From Mycobacterium sp. URHD0025 (GTDB taxonomy: Bacteria; Actinomycetota; Actinomycetes; Mycobacteriales; Mycobacteriaceae), in assembly GCF_000426065.1 (NCBI RefSeq), contig NZ_KE384491.1, forward strand, positions 124,001 to 188,000: a DNA stretch of 64,000 nucleotides. The letters are read 5' to 3'. Positions 16,388 to 24,756 of the stretch are shown here, piece after piece. Positions within the stretch are counted from its first letter, which is position 1, and each line of letters starts with the position of its first letter. The notes beneath the pieces are model-generated. The model saw only the letters and a program-made list of their open reading frames with translations. It ran no database searches and was not told the DNA's origin. A program made the translations under genes and the position numbers.

Positions 16388-17601
16388 CCGACCTGGCCGG
16401 CGCCGCCCGTATCGCGTCCGCGGGGGCGGCGCTGACCACCGCGGCACAGCTGTCGAGATCGTTCGCCGAGGGCGCCGGTGCGCGCGACGCGCACCGGCTA
16501 CTGCCGCACGAGCAGGTTCAGGCACTCAAGGAGTCGGGGCTGTTGGCCCTGAGCGTGCCGGCCGAGCACGGTGGGCTCGACGTGTCCGTAGGCGTCCTCG
16601 CCGAGGTGCTGCGATTGATCGCGCACGGCGATCCGTCCATCGGCCAGATCCCGCATTCGCATTTCACGTTCTTGGAGGCTCTGCGGTTGCAGGGCACGCC
16701 GGCGCAGCAGGCGTACTTCTATGGGCTGGTGCTGGACGGGGCGTTGTTCGCCAATGCCCAGTCCGAACGCGGACCGCATCCCGTCGACGTGGACACCACC
16801 ACGCTCGCGGCGGCCGGTTCGGGCTACGTGCTCGACGGCCGCAAGTACTACTCGACCGGAGCGTTGTTCGCCGATTGGCTGATCGTGCGGGCCTCGCGCG
16901 CAGACGGTTCCGGCCAGGTGCCGACGGCTGCCACACCGAAGGCCATCGCATTCGTCCCGCGCGACGCCCGCGGCGTCGAGATCGTCGACGACTGGGACGG
17001 TATGGGCCAGCGGACCACGGCGTCGGGCACCGTCACGCTTTCCGACGTCGAGGTGCCGGGCGCCCACGTCATCGACTTCAGTCCGATCTTCACGCGTCCC
17101 ACGGTGTACGGGGCGCGCGCTCAGCTGCTCCATGCGGCGCTCGACGTGGGGATCGCAACGGCGGCACTGGAGGAAGGGGTGCGTCAGGCCGCCAAGGCAC
17201 GGCCACATTTTGAGGCATCGGTGTCCAGCGCCGTCGAGGATCCGACACTGGTACAGGTGGCCGGCGAACTGACCGTGACGGTGCGCGCCGCCCAGGCGTT
17301 ACTCGCCGACGCCGCCCGCCAGGTCGACGCGGCCCGCGCCGATCTCACCGAGGACAGCACCGCGGCCGCCTCGATCGCGGTGGCGGTCGCGAAGGTCTCC
17401 GCGGCACGGGCCGCGGTGGAAGCCGGCAGCGCACTGTTCGAGTTCGGCGGCACCCGCAGCGCGTCGGCGTCGGGCAACCTGTCGCGCTACTGGCGTGACG
17501 CCCGCACTCACACGCTGCACGACGCCACCCGGTGGAAGATCCGCCACATCGGCAACTACACCCTCTCGGGGACGAAACCGCCTCGCCACGGCCAACTTTG
17601 A
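16384..17601 (+). CDS. sfnB: SfnB-type flavin monooxygenase (acyl-CoA dehydrogenase fold)
   Basis: A 405-residue acyl-CoA-dehydrogenase-fold protein of the SfnB/DszC type, which are flavin-dependent monooxygenases of sulfur compounds rather than dehydrogenases. Visible landmarks are SVPAEHGGLDVS (about 57-68), YYSTGALFADWLIVRA, DDWDGMGQRTTASGTV and the C-terminal RDARTHTLHDATRWKIRHIG. The translational coupling to SsuD supports a joint job: oxidising a sulfone or thioether to sulfinate/sulfonate, then desulfonating it. The substrate is not shown by sequence. It converges with truB, 10 bases apart. Confidence 0.82.
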   Translation: MTDLAGAARIASAGAALTTAAQLSRSFAEGAGARDAHRLLPHEQVQALKESGLLALSVPAEHGGLDVSVGVLAEVLRLIAHGDPSIGQIPHSHFTFLEALRLQGTPAQQAYFYGLVLDGALFANAQSERGPHPVDVDTTTLAAAGSGYVLDGRKYYSTGALFADWLIVRASRADGSGQVPTAATPKAIAFVPRDARGVEIVDDWDGMGQRTTASGTVTLSDVEVPGAHVIDFSPIFTRPTVYGARAQLLHAALDVGIATAALEEGVRQAAKARPHFEASVSSAVEDPTLVQVAGELTVTVRAAQALLADAARQVDAARADLTEDSTAAASIAVAVAKVSAARAAVEAGSALFEFGGTRSASASGNLSRYWRDARTHTLHDATRWKIRHIGNYTLSGTKPPRHGQL

Positions 17602-17611
17602 GGATTCGGGA

Positions 17612-18505
17612 CTACAACGTCGCCGGGCGCAACACGACCACGTTCTTGGTGCGCTTCGGCCCGTCTTCGAGCAGTGCGATGACCCGGCCGTCAGGCGCGG
17701 TGGCGGCATAGACCCCGTCGATCCCGGCCGGTTTGAGCGGCCTGCCGTGCCGGGTGTCCTCGGTTTCCTCGGAGGTCAGGTCACGGCGCGGAAACCCGAG
17801 CAGGCAGGCCTCGTCGAGCGAATAGCTCAGCCGTGCCTCCTCGGCAAGCTCATCGAGAGTGCGGGCCTCGTCGAGGCCGTATCGACCAACCCTGGTGCGG
17901 CGCAACGCCGTCAGATGGCCGCCGACACCGAGTGCCACACCCACGTCGCGAGCCAGGGCGCGGATGTAGGTGCCCGACGAACAGTCCACATCGACATCCA
18001 CATCGACGAATTCGTCCACTCGCCGGACGGCGAGCACCTCGAACCGCTCGATGCGCACCGGCCGCGCGGCCAGCTCGACGGTCTGCCCCTCACGGGCCAG
18101 CTTGTAGGCCCGCTGCCCGGCGACCTTGATGGCGCTGACCGCTGACGGCACCTGCTCGATGTCACCGCGCAGCGCCGCGACCGCCGACTCGATCTGCGTA
18201 TCGCTGACGCCCACAGCCGAGACCGTCTGCAACACTTCGCCTTCGGCGTCGTCGGTGGTGGTCGTCTGCCCCAGCCGAATGGTCGCGGCATAGGACTTGT
18301 CGGTGGCGGTGAGCAGGCCGAGGATCTTGGTGGCGCGCTCGATGCCGATCACCAGCACCCCGGTCGCCATCGGGTCGAGCGTTCCGGCGTGGCCGACCTT
18401 GCGAGTGCCGAACAGTCGCCGGCACCGGCCCACGACATCATGGCTGGTCATCCCGGCCGGCTTGTCGACGATCACCAGGCCGGGCTCCGGAATTGGTCGG
18501 CTCAC
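17612..18505 (-). CDS. truB: tRNA pseudouridine-55 synthase
   Basis: A 297-residue TruB that isomerises U55 in the tRNA T-loop. The N-terminus reads GLVIVDKPAGMTSHDVV, then the catalytic GHAGTLDPMATGVL with Asp at about 44, YAATIRLG, and a C-terminal PUA-like domain (about 220-295). The GTG start at 18505 overlaps the pptT stop by four bases. It is the last gene of the pptH-pptT-truB unit. Length equals that of mycobacterial TruB as I recall. Confidence 0.96.
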   Translation of the reverse strand: MSRPIPEPGLVIVDKPAGMTSHDVVGRCRRLFGTRKVGHAGTLDPMATGVLVIGIERATKILGLLTATDKSYAATIRLGQTTTTDDAEGEVLQTVSAVGVSDTQIESAVAALRGDIEQVPSAVSAIKVAGQRAYKLAREGQTVELAARPVRIERFEVLAVRRVDEFVDVDVDVDCSSGTYIRALARDVGVALGVGGHLTALRRTRVGRYGLDEARTLDELAEEARLSYSLDEACLLGFPRRDLTSEETEDTRHGRPLKPAGIDGVYAATAPDGRVIALLEDGPKRTKNVVVLRPATL

Positions 18506-19173
18506 AGCACGATCGCCGTCAGCGTCACACCGTCTCGCACCGACCACCGGCCGTCCAGCGCCGTCAGTGGCGGCCCGTGTTCGGCGGCCGGATCGATCAG
18601 GATCTGGGACCGGAACGTTCCGGCCGCACCTGTTTGGTCCACGCCGAAAGTGATGTGAGCGTCCTCGAACCCGAGCCAACGGTGCGTCAGCGGGTACCAC
18701 GCCTTGTACGTGGCTTCCTTGGCGCAGAACAGGATCCGGTCCCAATGCAGGCCGTCCGGCAGCCCGCCGAGCTCGGAACGCTCCAATGGCAGCGAGATGG
18801 CGCCCAGCACCCCGTCGGGCAACACATCGTGCGGCTCGGCGTCGATGCCGACCGAACGTACGCCGCCGACGCGCCCGACGACGGCACCGCGAAAGCCCTG
18901 ACAGTGGGTCAGGCTGCCGACGATGCCGTCAGGCCAGCACGGTTCGCCCTTGTCCCCCTTGAGGATCGGCACCGGACCCACACCGAGTTCGCCCAGCGCC
19001 TGGCGAGCGCAATAGCGGACCGTGGTGAACTCGTTGCGGCGCTTGGCCACCGCGCGGGCCACCAGTGCCGCCTCCTCGGGCAGCGCCGTCAAGCCAGGCG
19101 GGTCGTCGTACATCTCGGCGGCCGCGAGTTTGTCCGGCATGTCGGGCAGCACCTGCCCCAGCAAGGTACTCAT
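18502..19173 (-). CDS. pptT: 4'-phosphopantetheinyl transferase PptT
   Basis: A 223-residue Sfp-type transferase that moves phosphopantetheine from CoA onto acyl- and peptidyl-carrier proteins (mycolate, lipid and siderophore synthases). Signature stretches are KGDKGEPCWPDGIVGSLTHC, VGIDAEPHDVLP (metal-binding Asp/Glu) and FCAKEATYKAWYPLT. The start at 19173 is set by homology and by ATGA overlap with the upstream phosphoesterase; a longer in-frame ORF exists but runs into that gene. PptT is essential in M. tuberculosis and a drug target. Here it is coupled to its antagonist PptH. Confidence 0.96.
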   Translation of the reverse strand: MSTLLGQVLPDMPDKLAAAEMYDDPPGLTALPEEAALVARAVAKRRNEFTTVRYCARQALGELGVGPVPILKGDKGEPCWPDGIVGSLTHCQGFRGAVVGRVGGVRSVGIDAEPHDVLPDGVLGAISLPLERSELGGLPDGLHWDRILFCAKEATYKAWYPLTHRWLGFEDAHITFGVDQTGAAGTFRSQILIDPAAEHGPPLTALDGRWSVRDGVTLTAIVL

Positions 19174-20129
19174 GAGCGCTTCGCCTTGATCCGCTCCTGC
19201 ATCTGCTGGGCGTGGGCACGCATCTCCGCGGTGATCTGAAAGTGTCCACCGAACTCGTTGAGGTAACCGGGGGCGTAATTGGGATCGGGCAGAATTTGGC
19301 GCAACCAGCGGAAAGGCTTGCGGCGTCGCCACTCTCGTGGATAGCCGACGGAAACCTCTTCGAAGCGCACGTCGTCATACCAGGTGGTGCGCGGAATGTG
19401 CAGGTGGCCGTACACGGAGCAGATCGCGTTGTAACGGGTGTGCCAGTCCTTGGTGGCCGTCGTTCCGCACCACAGCGAGAACTCGGGATAGAACATCGCA
19501 TCGCAGGGTTCGCGGACCAGCGGGAAGTGGTTGACCAGAACCGTCGGATTCATCCAGTCCAGGTCCTCGAGCCGCTTGCGGGTGGCCGCCACCCTGTCGC
19601 GGCACCAGGCGTCGCGCGTCGCATAGGGCTCGCAGGACAGCAGGAACTCGTCGGTGCCGACGATGTTGCGTTCCCGCGCGATGGCCAGGCCCTCGGCTTT
19701 CGTCGAAGCCCCCTCGGGCAGGAAGGTGTAGTCGTACAGCAGGAACATCGGCACGATGGTGGCCGGGCCACCCTGTTCGGTCCACACGGGGAACGGGTGC
19801 TCGGGGGTGACGACGCCCATCTGATCGCACATGTCGACCAGGTAGTCGTAGCGGGCCCGGCCGAAGATCTGCATCGGGTCCTTGTTGGTGGTCCACAGCT
19901 CGTGGTTGCCCGGCACCCAGATGACCTTCGCGAACCGTTTGCGCAGCAGGTCCAGCGCCCACCGGATCTCGTCGGTGCGCTCGCCGACATCGCCCGCGAC
20001 GATCAGCCAATCGTCCGGCGAGGCCGGATAGAGCGACTCGGTGACGGGCTTGTTCCCGTTGTGGCCGGTATGCAGATCGCTGATCGCCCAGAGAATCGGC
20101 TGCCGGTCCCTCGCCTCATGATCCATCAC
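19170..20129 (-). CDS. pptH: phosphopantetheinyl hydrolase PptH (metallophosphoesterase)
   Basis: A 319-residue calcineurin-type metallophosphoesterase. It has the metal-site motifs ISDLHTGHNG (Asp and His), VAGDVGERTDEI, VPGNHELW and later NHFPL and YGHLHIPR. The M. tuberculosis orthologue Rv2795c (PptH) removes phosphopantetheine from carrier proteins, opposing PptT; loss of PptH protects against PptT inhibition. The stop overlaps the pptT start by four bases. The ATG is at 20129, or possibly 20126. Confidence 0.9.
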   Translation of the reverse strand: MMDHEARDRQPILWAISDLHTGHNGNKPVTESLYPASPDDWLIVAGDVGERTDEIRWALDLLRKRFAKVIWVPGNHELWTTNKDPMQIFGRARYDYLVDMCDQMGVVTPEHPFPVWTEQGGPATIVPMFLLYDYTFLPEGASTKAEGLAIARERNIVGTDEFLLSCEPYATRDAWCRDRVAATRKRLEDLDWMNPTVLVNHFPLVREPCDAMFYPEFSLWCGTTATKDWHTRYNAICSVYGHLHIPRTTWYDDVRFEEVSVGYPREWRRRKPFRWLRQILPDPNYAPGYLNEFGGHFQITAEMRAHAQQMQERIKAKRS

Positions 20130-20181
20130 AGTTGCACCACCACAACGGACCAGCCTAACCGGGCGCCGTCACCATGGGCCG

Positions 20182-20212
20182 TTGACAACTAGAACAAGTT
20201 CTCGTTTATGGT
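20182..20212 (+). promoter_or_regulatory. promoter with a KstR-like dyad
   Basis: TTGACA (20182-20187) and TATGGT (20207-20212) form a plausible promoter with a 19-base spacer. Inside the spacer AGAAC-AA-GTTCT (20191-20202) is an inverted repeat that fits the KstR/TetR pattern TnnAACnnGTTnnA except for the last base. It lies between pptH and the DUF3558 gene and could act on either. Confidence 0.5.
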
Positions 20213-20288
20213 CGAGTCCGTTGCGGCTGACCGCTACACTCCCCGCAAGCCGGGGAACGTTGTTGCCACCAATCTGCGAGGGAGTGTG

Positions 20289-20873
20289 ATGGCCGCCAAG
20301 TTGCGCCTGTTGTCGGCGGTGACGGCGCTGGTGTCGGCGGTGATAGTGGTGTGCCAGTCGAGTCCCTCCGACGGCGCCGGCGCCGGCCCGCTACACCTCG
20401 ATGTCACGGATCTTCCGATGACCAATGTGTCCACGACGATCAAATGGCCGGTCATCGAAACCACGGACCCGTCCCCGTTCGATCCGTGCAACGACATCCC
20501 GTTCGACGTGGTCCAGCGGATCGGCCTGGCCGTCACCCCGCCGGAGCCCGAGGACAGCCTGCGGTGCCACTACGACGCGGGTAACTACCAGATGGCGGTC
20601 GAGGCATTCGTCTGGCGCACCTATGAGCAGACCATCCCGCCCGACGCGGTCGAACTGGACATCGACGGGCACCGGGCCGCCCAGTACTGGATCATGAAGC
20701 CCACCGACTGGAACGACCGCTGGTGGATCACCTGCATGATCTCGTTCGACACCAGCTACGGCGTCATCCAGCAGTCGCTGTTCTACTCGCCCGTCCACTC
20801 CCCGGACCGGCCGGACTGCCTACAGACCAACCTGCAGCGGGCCCATGAACTGGCGCCGTACTACAAGTTCTGA
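20289..20873 (+). CDS. DUF3558-family exported protein
   Basis: A 194-residue secreted protein. A hydrophobic signal segment (about 5-22) ends near a Cys, but the residue before Cys is Val rather than Gly/Ala, so lipidation is doubtful. The mature part shows the DUF3558 pattern: DPCNDIPFDVVQRIGL near 70, a Cys in SLRCHYD, WWITCMISFD, and a C-terminal DCLQTNLQRAHELAPYYKF. Four cysteines probably form disulphides outside the cell. The start at ATG 20289 follows a GAGGGAG ribosome site. The function is unknown. The order (DUF3558 then CocE-type hydrolase) resembles Rv2799-Rv2800. Confidence 0.8.
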   Translation: MAAKLRLLSAVTALVSAVIVVCQSSPSDGAGAGPLHLDVTDLPMTNVSTTIKWPVIETTDPSPFDPCNDIPFDVVQRIGLAVTPPEPEDSLRCHYDAGNYQMAVEAFVWRTYEQTIPPDAVELDIDGHRAAQYWIMKPTDWNDRWWITCMISFDTSYGVIQQSLFYSPVHSPDRPDCLQTNLQRAHELAPYYKF

Positions 20874-20905
20874 GAACGGCGGGGACCGATCCGTAGCCTG
20901 GTCGC

Positions 20906-22549
20906 GTGAGCAGATTCCACCGGTACGCCGGTAAGGCCGCCAGCAGGGTCCTGGGGCTCCCCCCGCACCAGACCGACTTCACCGTGCACCACGGGTTGCG
21001 GGTGCCGATGCGCGACGGTGTCCAACTGGTCGCGGACCATTACGCACCAGTCACCGACTCGCCCGCGGGGACACTGCTGGTCCGCGGACCGTACGGCCGG
21101 CGGTTTCCCTTCTCACCCTTGTTCGCTCAGGTGTACGCGGCGCGCGGCTATCACGTGGTGTTGCAGAGTGTGCGCGGCACGTTCGGCTCTGGCGGGAAGT
21201 TCACGCCGATGGTCCACGAGATGGCCGACGGCGCCGACACCGTGGCCTGGCTGCGCGAGCAGCCCTGGTTCACCGGCTCGTTCGCCACGGTGGGCCTGTC
21301 CTATCTCGGGTTCACCCAGTGGGCCCTGCTGGCCGACCCGCCGCCGGAGATGAAGGCCGCCGTCATCACGGTCGGCCCGCACGATTTCAGCACATCATCC
21401 TGGGGCACCGGAGCCTTCAGCCTCAGCGACTTCCTGGGCTGGAGCGCGATGGTGGCCCGCCAGGAGGAGCCCGGCGTGATGCAAGCCCTCTCCCGGCAGC
21501 TGCGCGGGCCCGCCGAGCTCGCCAAAGCGACCGCCGGACTGCCGATGGGTACAGCCGCCCGCCAGTTGCTGGGCAGCGGTGCACCGTGGTTCGAATCCTG
21601 GCTGGAACATCCCGAACTCGACGATCCGTTCTGGGACCAGCTGCGGTTCGACGAGGCATTGGAGCGGGCCGAGATACCCATCCTGTTGCTCAGTGGATGG
21701 CAGGACCTGTTCCTGGACCAGAGCCTGAAGCAGTACGAGCAACTCCACCGGCGCGGTGTCCCGGTGGCGTTGACCGTCGGCCCGTGGACCCACACGCAGT
21801 TGATGACCAAGGGAGTCGCCACCGTGGTCGGCGAATCGCTCGACTGGCTGGGGGCCCATCTGGCCGGCCAGGGCGAGACGACCCGCAGCCCGGTCCGCGT
21901 TCACATCAACGGGCACGGCTGGGTGGACCTGCCGGACTGGCCGCCTGCCATGCCGGAGCACGAGCTGTTCTTGCAGCCGATGGGACGGCTGGGTCCCCCC
22001 GCGCCCCCGGAAACCGCACCCGGCTCGTCATTTGTCTATCACCCCGCCGACCCCACTCCCACGGTCGGCGGCCGGTTGCTGGCAGCTACCGGCGGCTACC
22101 GCGACGACACCCGCCTCGCCCGGCGCAGCGATGTGCTGACGTTCACCGGCGACTCGCTTGCGACCGACCTGTACGTGGCGGGCAGCCCTGTCGTCGAGCT
22201 TGCCCACAGCTGCGACAACCCCTATCACGACATCTTCGTCCGGATCAGCGAGGTGGACGCAAAAGGCCGGTCCCGCAACGTAACCGACGGATTCCGCCGG
22301 TTGAACGGGCACACCGGGCCGGTTCGGCTCGAGCTCGATGCCGTCGCCCATCGGTTCCGGGCCGGTTCGCGGATCCGGGTGATGATCGCCGGCGGCTCAC
22401 ATCCGCGATTCGCCCGCAACCTGGGAACCGCCGAGCCACCGGTCTCCGGTTCTCAGTTGGTGCGGGCCACTCATACGGTGCATCACGGTCGCGATGGCGT
22501 GTCCAGGGTGGTGCTGCCGGCAGGCCCCGTCCCGCCGTCAGCCGGCTGA
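20906..22549 (+). CDS. CocE/NonD-family hydrolase
   Basis: A 547-residue member of the X-Pro dipeptidyl-peptidase (S15)/cocaine esterase family. The alpha/beta hydrolase half opens HHGLRVPMRDGVQLVADHY, with the nucleophile elbow VGLSYLGFTQW (Ser at about 133) and later LLSGWQDLFLD and VGPWTHTQ (acid and His region). The C-terminal jelly-roll S15 domain covers about 300-540 (GDSLATDLYVAGSPVVEL). The substrate cannot be inferred; ester or amide hydrolysis is likely. It has a GTG start with no upstream extension. Confidence 0.88.
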   Translation: MSRFHRYAGKAASRVLGLPPHQTDFTVHHGLRVPMRDGVQLVADHYAPVTDSPAGTLLVRGPYGRRFPFSPLFAQVYAARGYHVVLQSVRGTFGSGGKFTPMVHEMADGADTVAWLREQPWFTGSFATVGLSYLGFTQWALLADPPPEMKAAVITVGPHDFSTSSWGTGAFSLSDFLGWSAMVARQEEPGVMQALSRQLRGPAELAKATAGLPMGTAARQLLGSGAPWFESWLEHPELDDPFWDQLRFDEALERAEIPILLLSGWQDLFLDQSLKQYEQLHRRGVPVALTVGPWTHTQLMTKGVATVVGESLDWLGAHLAGQGETTRSPVRVHINGHGWVDLPDWPPAMPEHELFLQPMGRLGPPAPPETAPGSSFVYHPADPTPTVGGRLLAATGGYRDDTRLARRSDVLTFTGDSLATDLYVAGSPVVELAHSCDNPYHDIFVRISEVDAKGRSRNVTDGFRRLNGHTGPVRLELDAVAHRFRAGSRIRVMIAGGSHPRFARNLGTAEPPVSGSQLVRATHTVHHGRDGVSRVVLPAGPVPPSAG

Positions 22550-22571
22550 GGCGCGCACCCGTTCGGATGAG

Positions 22572-22627
22572 CGCGAACAGTGCTGAAGGTTGCGGTCACG
22601 TGGTGACTCCAATCCGCAGCACTGTCG
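22572..22627. terminator. nested inverted repeat between convergent genes
   Basis: Arms ACAGTGCTG (22577-22585) and CAGCACTGT (22617-22625), extended by GCG/CGC, enclose a second stem GTCAC-gtg-GTGAC (22595-22607). It lies between the CocE-type hydrolase stop and the DUF1802 stop, where a two-way terminator is expected. Confidence 0.6.
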
Positions 22628-22630
22628 CTG

Positions 22631-23194
22631 TCAGCCCACTGCTCGGCGCACCCGCTCAGCGACGTCACGCAGTACCGCGTCGTCGTGCACCGGTGTGCCC
22701 CAGTCCGCCCGCACCGGCAGGTCGACCCAGCTCTTGCACCCGGCGAACTCGGGCGTGCGGGCCAGCGTGATCGGCGCGCGTAGCGGGTTCACCTGGACGA
22801 CCACGACGGTCAGTCGATGTTTGGGACGAAAATCGAGCCGGTCCGCCCGCACGGACTCGGCGGTCCAGATATGTAACGACGCCAGCTCGTCGATCGCGTC
22901 GGGCCGGTTGACCTCCACTGCCGCAACAACTTTCGCTCCGGCTCGAATGGTCACCGCATCGTCGGTGCTGTCTGGCGCCGCGGCGTCGAGCAGGTCTGCG
23001 TGTTGTGGCCGCACCCGTTCGGCATGGCTGTGCGCGATCGTCGGGAACAGGACGAACTCGGGTGCCGCCACCGAGAACCGCTTCTCATGGATGCCGCCCT
23101 TGCGCAGCAGCACGGTCTGCCGGCCGTCGAGCAGCGCGTGCACCGCCGCGCTCCACTCCTTGAGCGCGGGCTGAGTCGCGAAGCTTTCGCTCAC
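22631..23194 (-). CDS. DUF1802-family protein
   Basis: A 187-residue protein of the DUF1802 type. Landmarks are VLLRKGGIHEKRFSV near 30-44, FVLFPTIAHSHAERVRP, and a C-terminal KHRLTVVVVQVNPLRAPITL. It is cytoplasmic, without signal or membrane segments. The GTG start at 23194 overlaps the DUF2277 stop by four bases, so the two are co-translated. The family has no established function that I know of. Confidence 0.75.
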   Translation of the reverse strand: MSESFATQPALKEWSAAVHALLDGRQTVLLRKGGIHEKRFSVAAPEFVLFPTIAHSHAERVRPQHADLLDAAAPDSTDDAVTIRAGAKVVAAVEVNRPDAIDELASLHIWTAESVRADRLDFRPKHRLTVVVVQVNPLRAPITLARTPEFAGCKSWVDLPVRADWGTPVHDDAVLRDVAERVRRAVG

Positions 23195-23457
23195 TGCGCG
23201 GCCAGCCGCGCGCGGACCTCCGGACGACGCAGTGGCGGAATGGTCTTCGGCGGCTGACGGCGCGGCGCCAGCCCGTCGAGCAGCCGGGTGGTGGTGGCGG
23301 TGACCTCGGCGACGGCGGCCTCGAACGCCTCGACATTGGCGCCGGTGGGACGGGTGAGGCCGCTGACCTTGCGCACGTACTGGCGCGCCGCGGCCTCGAT
23401 CTCTTCGTCGGTAGCAGCGGGTTCCAGCCCCCGCAGCTCGGTGATGTTGCGGCACAT
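23191..23457 (-). CDS. DUF2277-family small protein
   Basis: An 88-residue protein. The DUF2277 signature is at the very start (MCRNITELRGLEPAATDEEI), followed by a helical AARQYVRKVSGLTRP segment and a basic, Pro-rich tail. The ATG at 23457 is fixed by this conserved N-terminus. It is divergent from the enoyl-CoA hydratase gene with only 45 bases between. It is coupled by four-base overlap to the DUF1802 gene. No reaction is known. Confidence 0.82.
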   Translation of the reverse strand: MCRNITELRGLEPAATDEEIEAAARQYVRKVSGLTRPTGANVEAFEAAVAEVTATTTRLLDGLAPRRQPPKTIPPLRRPEVRARLAAQ

Positions 23458-23502
23458 GAGACCCACCATAGGCGCGATGAGCGCCGCGGATACGGTGAGC
23501 GC

Positions 23503-24258
23503 ATGACCGATTCCGTACTGCTCGTCGAGACCACCGATCGGGTCCGCACCTTGACGCTGAACCGGCCCCAGGCACGCAATGCGCTCTCGGCGCGACTGCG
23601 GGCCGAGTTCTACGGCGCGCTGCGCGCAGCACAAGCCGACGACGATGTCGACGTCGTCATCCTCACCGGCGCCGATCCGGTGTTCTGTGCGGGCCTGGAC
23701 CTCAAGGAACTGGGCGACACCACGGAGTTGCCCGACATCTCCCCCAAGTGGCCGGCCATGACCAAGCCGGTGATCGGCGCGATCAACGGCGCCGCCGTCA
23801 CCGGAGGCCTGGAACTGGCGCTGTATTGCGACATCCTGATCGCCTCCGAGCAGGCCAAATTCGCCGACACCCACGCCCGGGTCGGGTTGCTGCCGACCTG
23901 GGGTCTGAGCGTGCGCCTGCCGCAGAAGGTCGGCGTGGGCCTGGCCCGGCGGATGAGCCTCACCGGCGACTACCTCTCGGCCACCGAGGCGCTGCGCGCC
24001 GGGCTGGTCACCGAGGTGGTCCCTCACGACGAACTGATGCCCGCCGCGCGCAAGGTGGCCGCTTCGATCGTTGCCAACAATCAGGCCGCCGTCCGCGCCC
24101 TGCTCGCCTCGTATCACCGCATCGACGAGTCCCAGACCAATCAGGGGCTGTGGATCGAGGCGGCCTCGGCGCGCGAGTGGATGGCGACGGCGAGCGGTGA
24201 CGACATCGCGGCCAGCCGCAGTGCCGTGATCGAGCGGGGGCGTTCGCAGGTGCGCTGA
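23503..24258 (+). CDS. echA16: enoyl-CoA hydratase/isomerase
   Basis: A 251-residue crotonase-fold enzyme. The oxyanion-hole loops are FCAGLDLKELG (about 63-73) and INGAAVTGGLELALYCD (about 93-109), followed by ADTHARVGLLPTWGLS with an active-site region and FADTHA. It probably hydrates 2-enoyl-CoA during fatty-acid or steroid side-chain oxidation. The sequence strongly resembles my memory of M. tuberculosis EchA16, but the paralogue number is not certain. It stands alone, convergent with the MerR gene 8 bases away. Confidence 0.85.
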   Translation: MTDSVLLVETTDRVRTLTLNRPQARNALSARLRAEFYGALRAAQADDDVDVVILTGADPVFCAGLDLKELGDTTELPDISPKWPAMTKPVIGAINGAAVTGGLELALYCDILIASEQAKFADTHARVGLLPTWGLSVRLPQKVGVGLARRMSLTGDYLSATEALRAGLVTEVVPHDELMPAARKVAASIVANNQAAVRALLASYHRIDESQTNQGLWIEAASAREWMATASGDDIAASRSAVIERGRSQVR

Positions 24259-24266
24259 CAGGCTGA

Positions 24267-24710
24267 TCAGTCGACGAGCCAGCCGTTTCCGGTCTGATCG
24301 GTGGCCAGTTCCTCGACACTCATCCCGTCGATGAGCCGGTCCAGCGCGCCGATCATCGTGGCGCACTCACGGGCCGGGTGGTCTTTCGGACAACTCAGCG
24401 CATGTGTCAGAAACTGTTGCGCCCCTTGCGCTTGCGCGATCACCCGATCCAGCGCGGCGATCTGTTCGCGCACCGTCTCGCGCCACTGCTCGCTCGGCGC
24501 GTCGAGCACCGCGGCCGCGGTGTCCAGCGGAAGACCCAACCGGTTCACGATCTTGAGCAACGCGAGCCGGCGAAGCTCCTCGGGTCCGTACATACGCACG
24601 CCGGCGCGCCGCGCCCGCGGGGAGACCAGTCCGCGTTCGTCGTAGTACCGCAACGCCGACGGGCTCATCTGCAACCGCGCGGCGGCCTCGCCGATCGGGA
24701 TCACGTCCAT
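24267..24710 (-). CDS. MerR-family transcriptional regulator
   Basis: A 147-residue MerR protein. The winged helix begins IPIGEAAARLQMSPSALRYY, then DERGLVSPRARR and YGPEELRRLALLKIVNRLG. A dimerisation coiled coil follows (about 80-112), and the C-terminal loop carries two cysteines eight residues apart (SCPKDHPAREC) that could bind a metal or sense redox state. ATG 24710 is preferred; an in-frame codon at 24746 would extend into the operator. It is divergent from a methyltransferase gene whose promoter has the 19-base spacer that MerR proteins remodel. Confidence 0.85.
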   Translation of the reverse strand: MDVIPIGEAAARLQMSPSALRYYDERGLVSPRARRAGVRMYGPEELRRLALLKIVNRLGLPLDTAAAVLDAPSEQWRETVREQIAALDRVIAQAQGAQQFLTHALSCPKDHPARECATMIGALDRLIDGMSVEELATDQTGNGWLVD

Positions 24711-24718
24711 CCCGCCAT

Positions 24719-24749
24719 TTGACTTCAACCCACCTTGAACCGGCAAGGT
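24719..24749 (+). promoter_or_regulatory. MerR-type promoter/operator with 19-bp spacer
   Basis: TTGACT (24719-24724) and CAAGGT (24744-24749) are separated by 19 bases, the over-long spacing typical of MerR-activated promoters. A perfect dyad ACCTTG-AACCGG-CAAGGT occupies 24732-24749. The ATG at 24757 lies 7 bases beyond, so the methyltransferase mRNA is probably leaderless. Confidence 0.7.
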
Positions 24750-24756
24750 CTACCCC

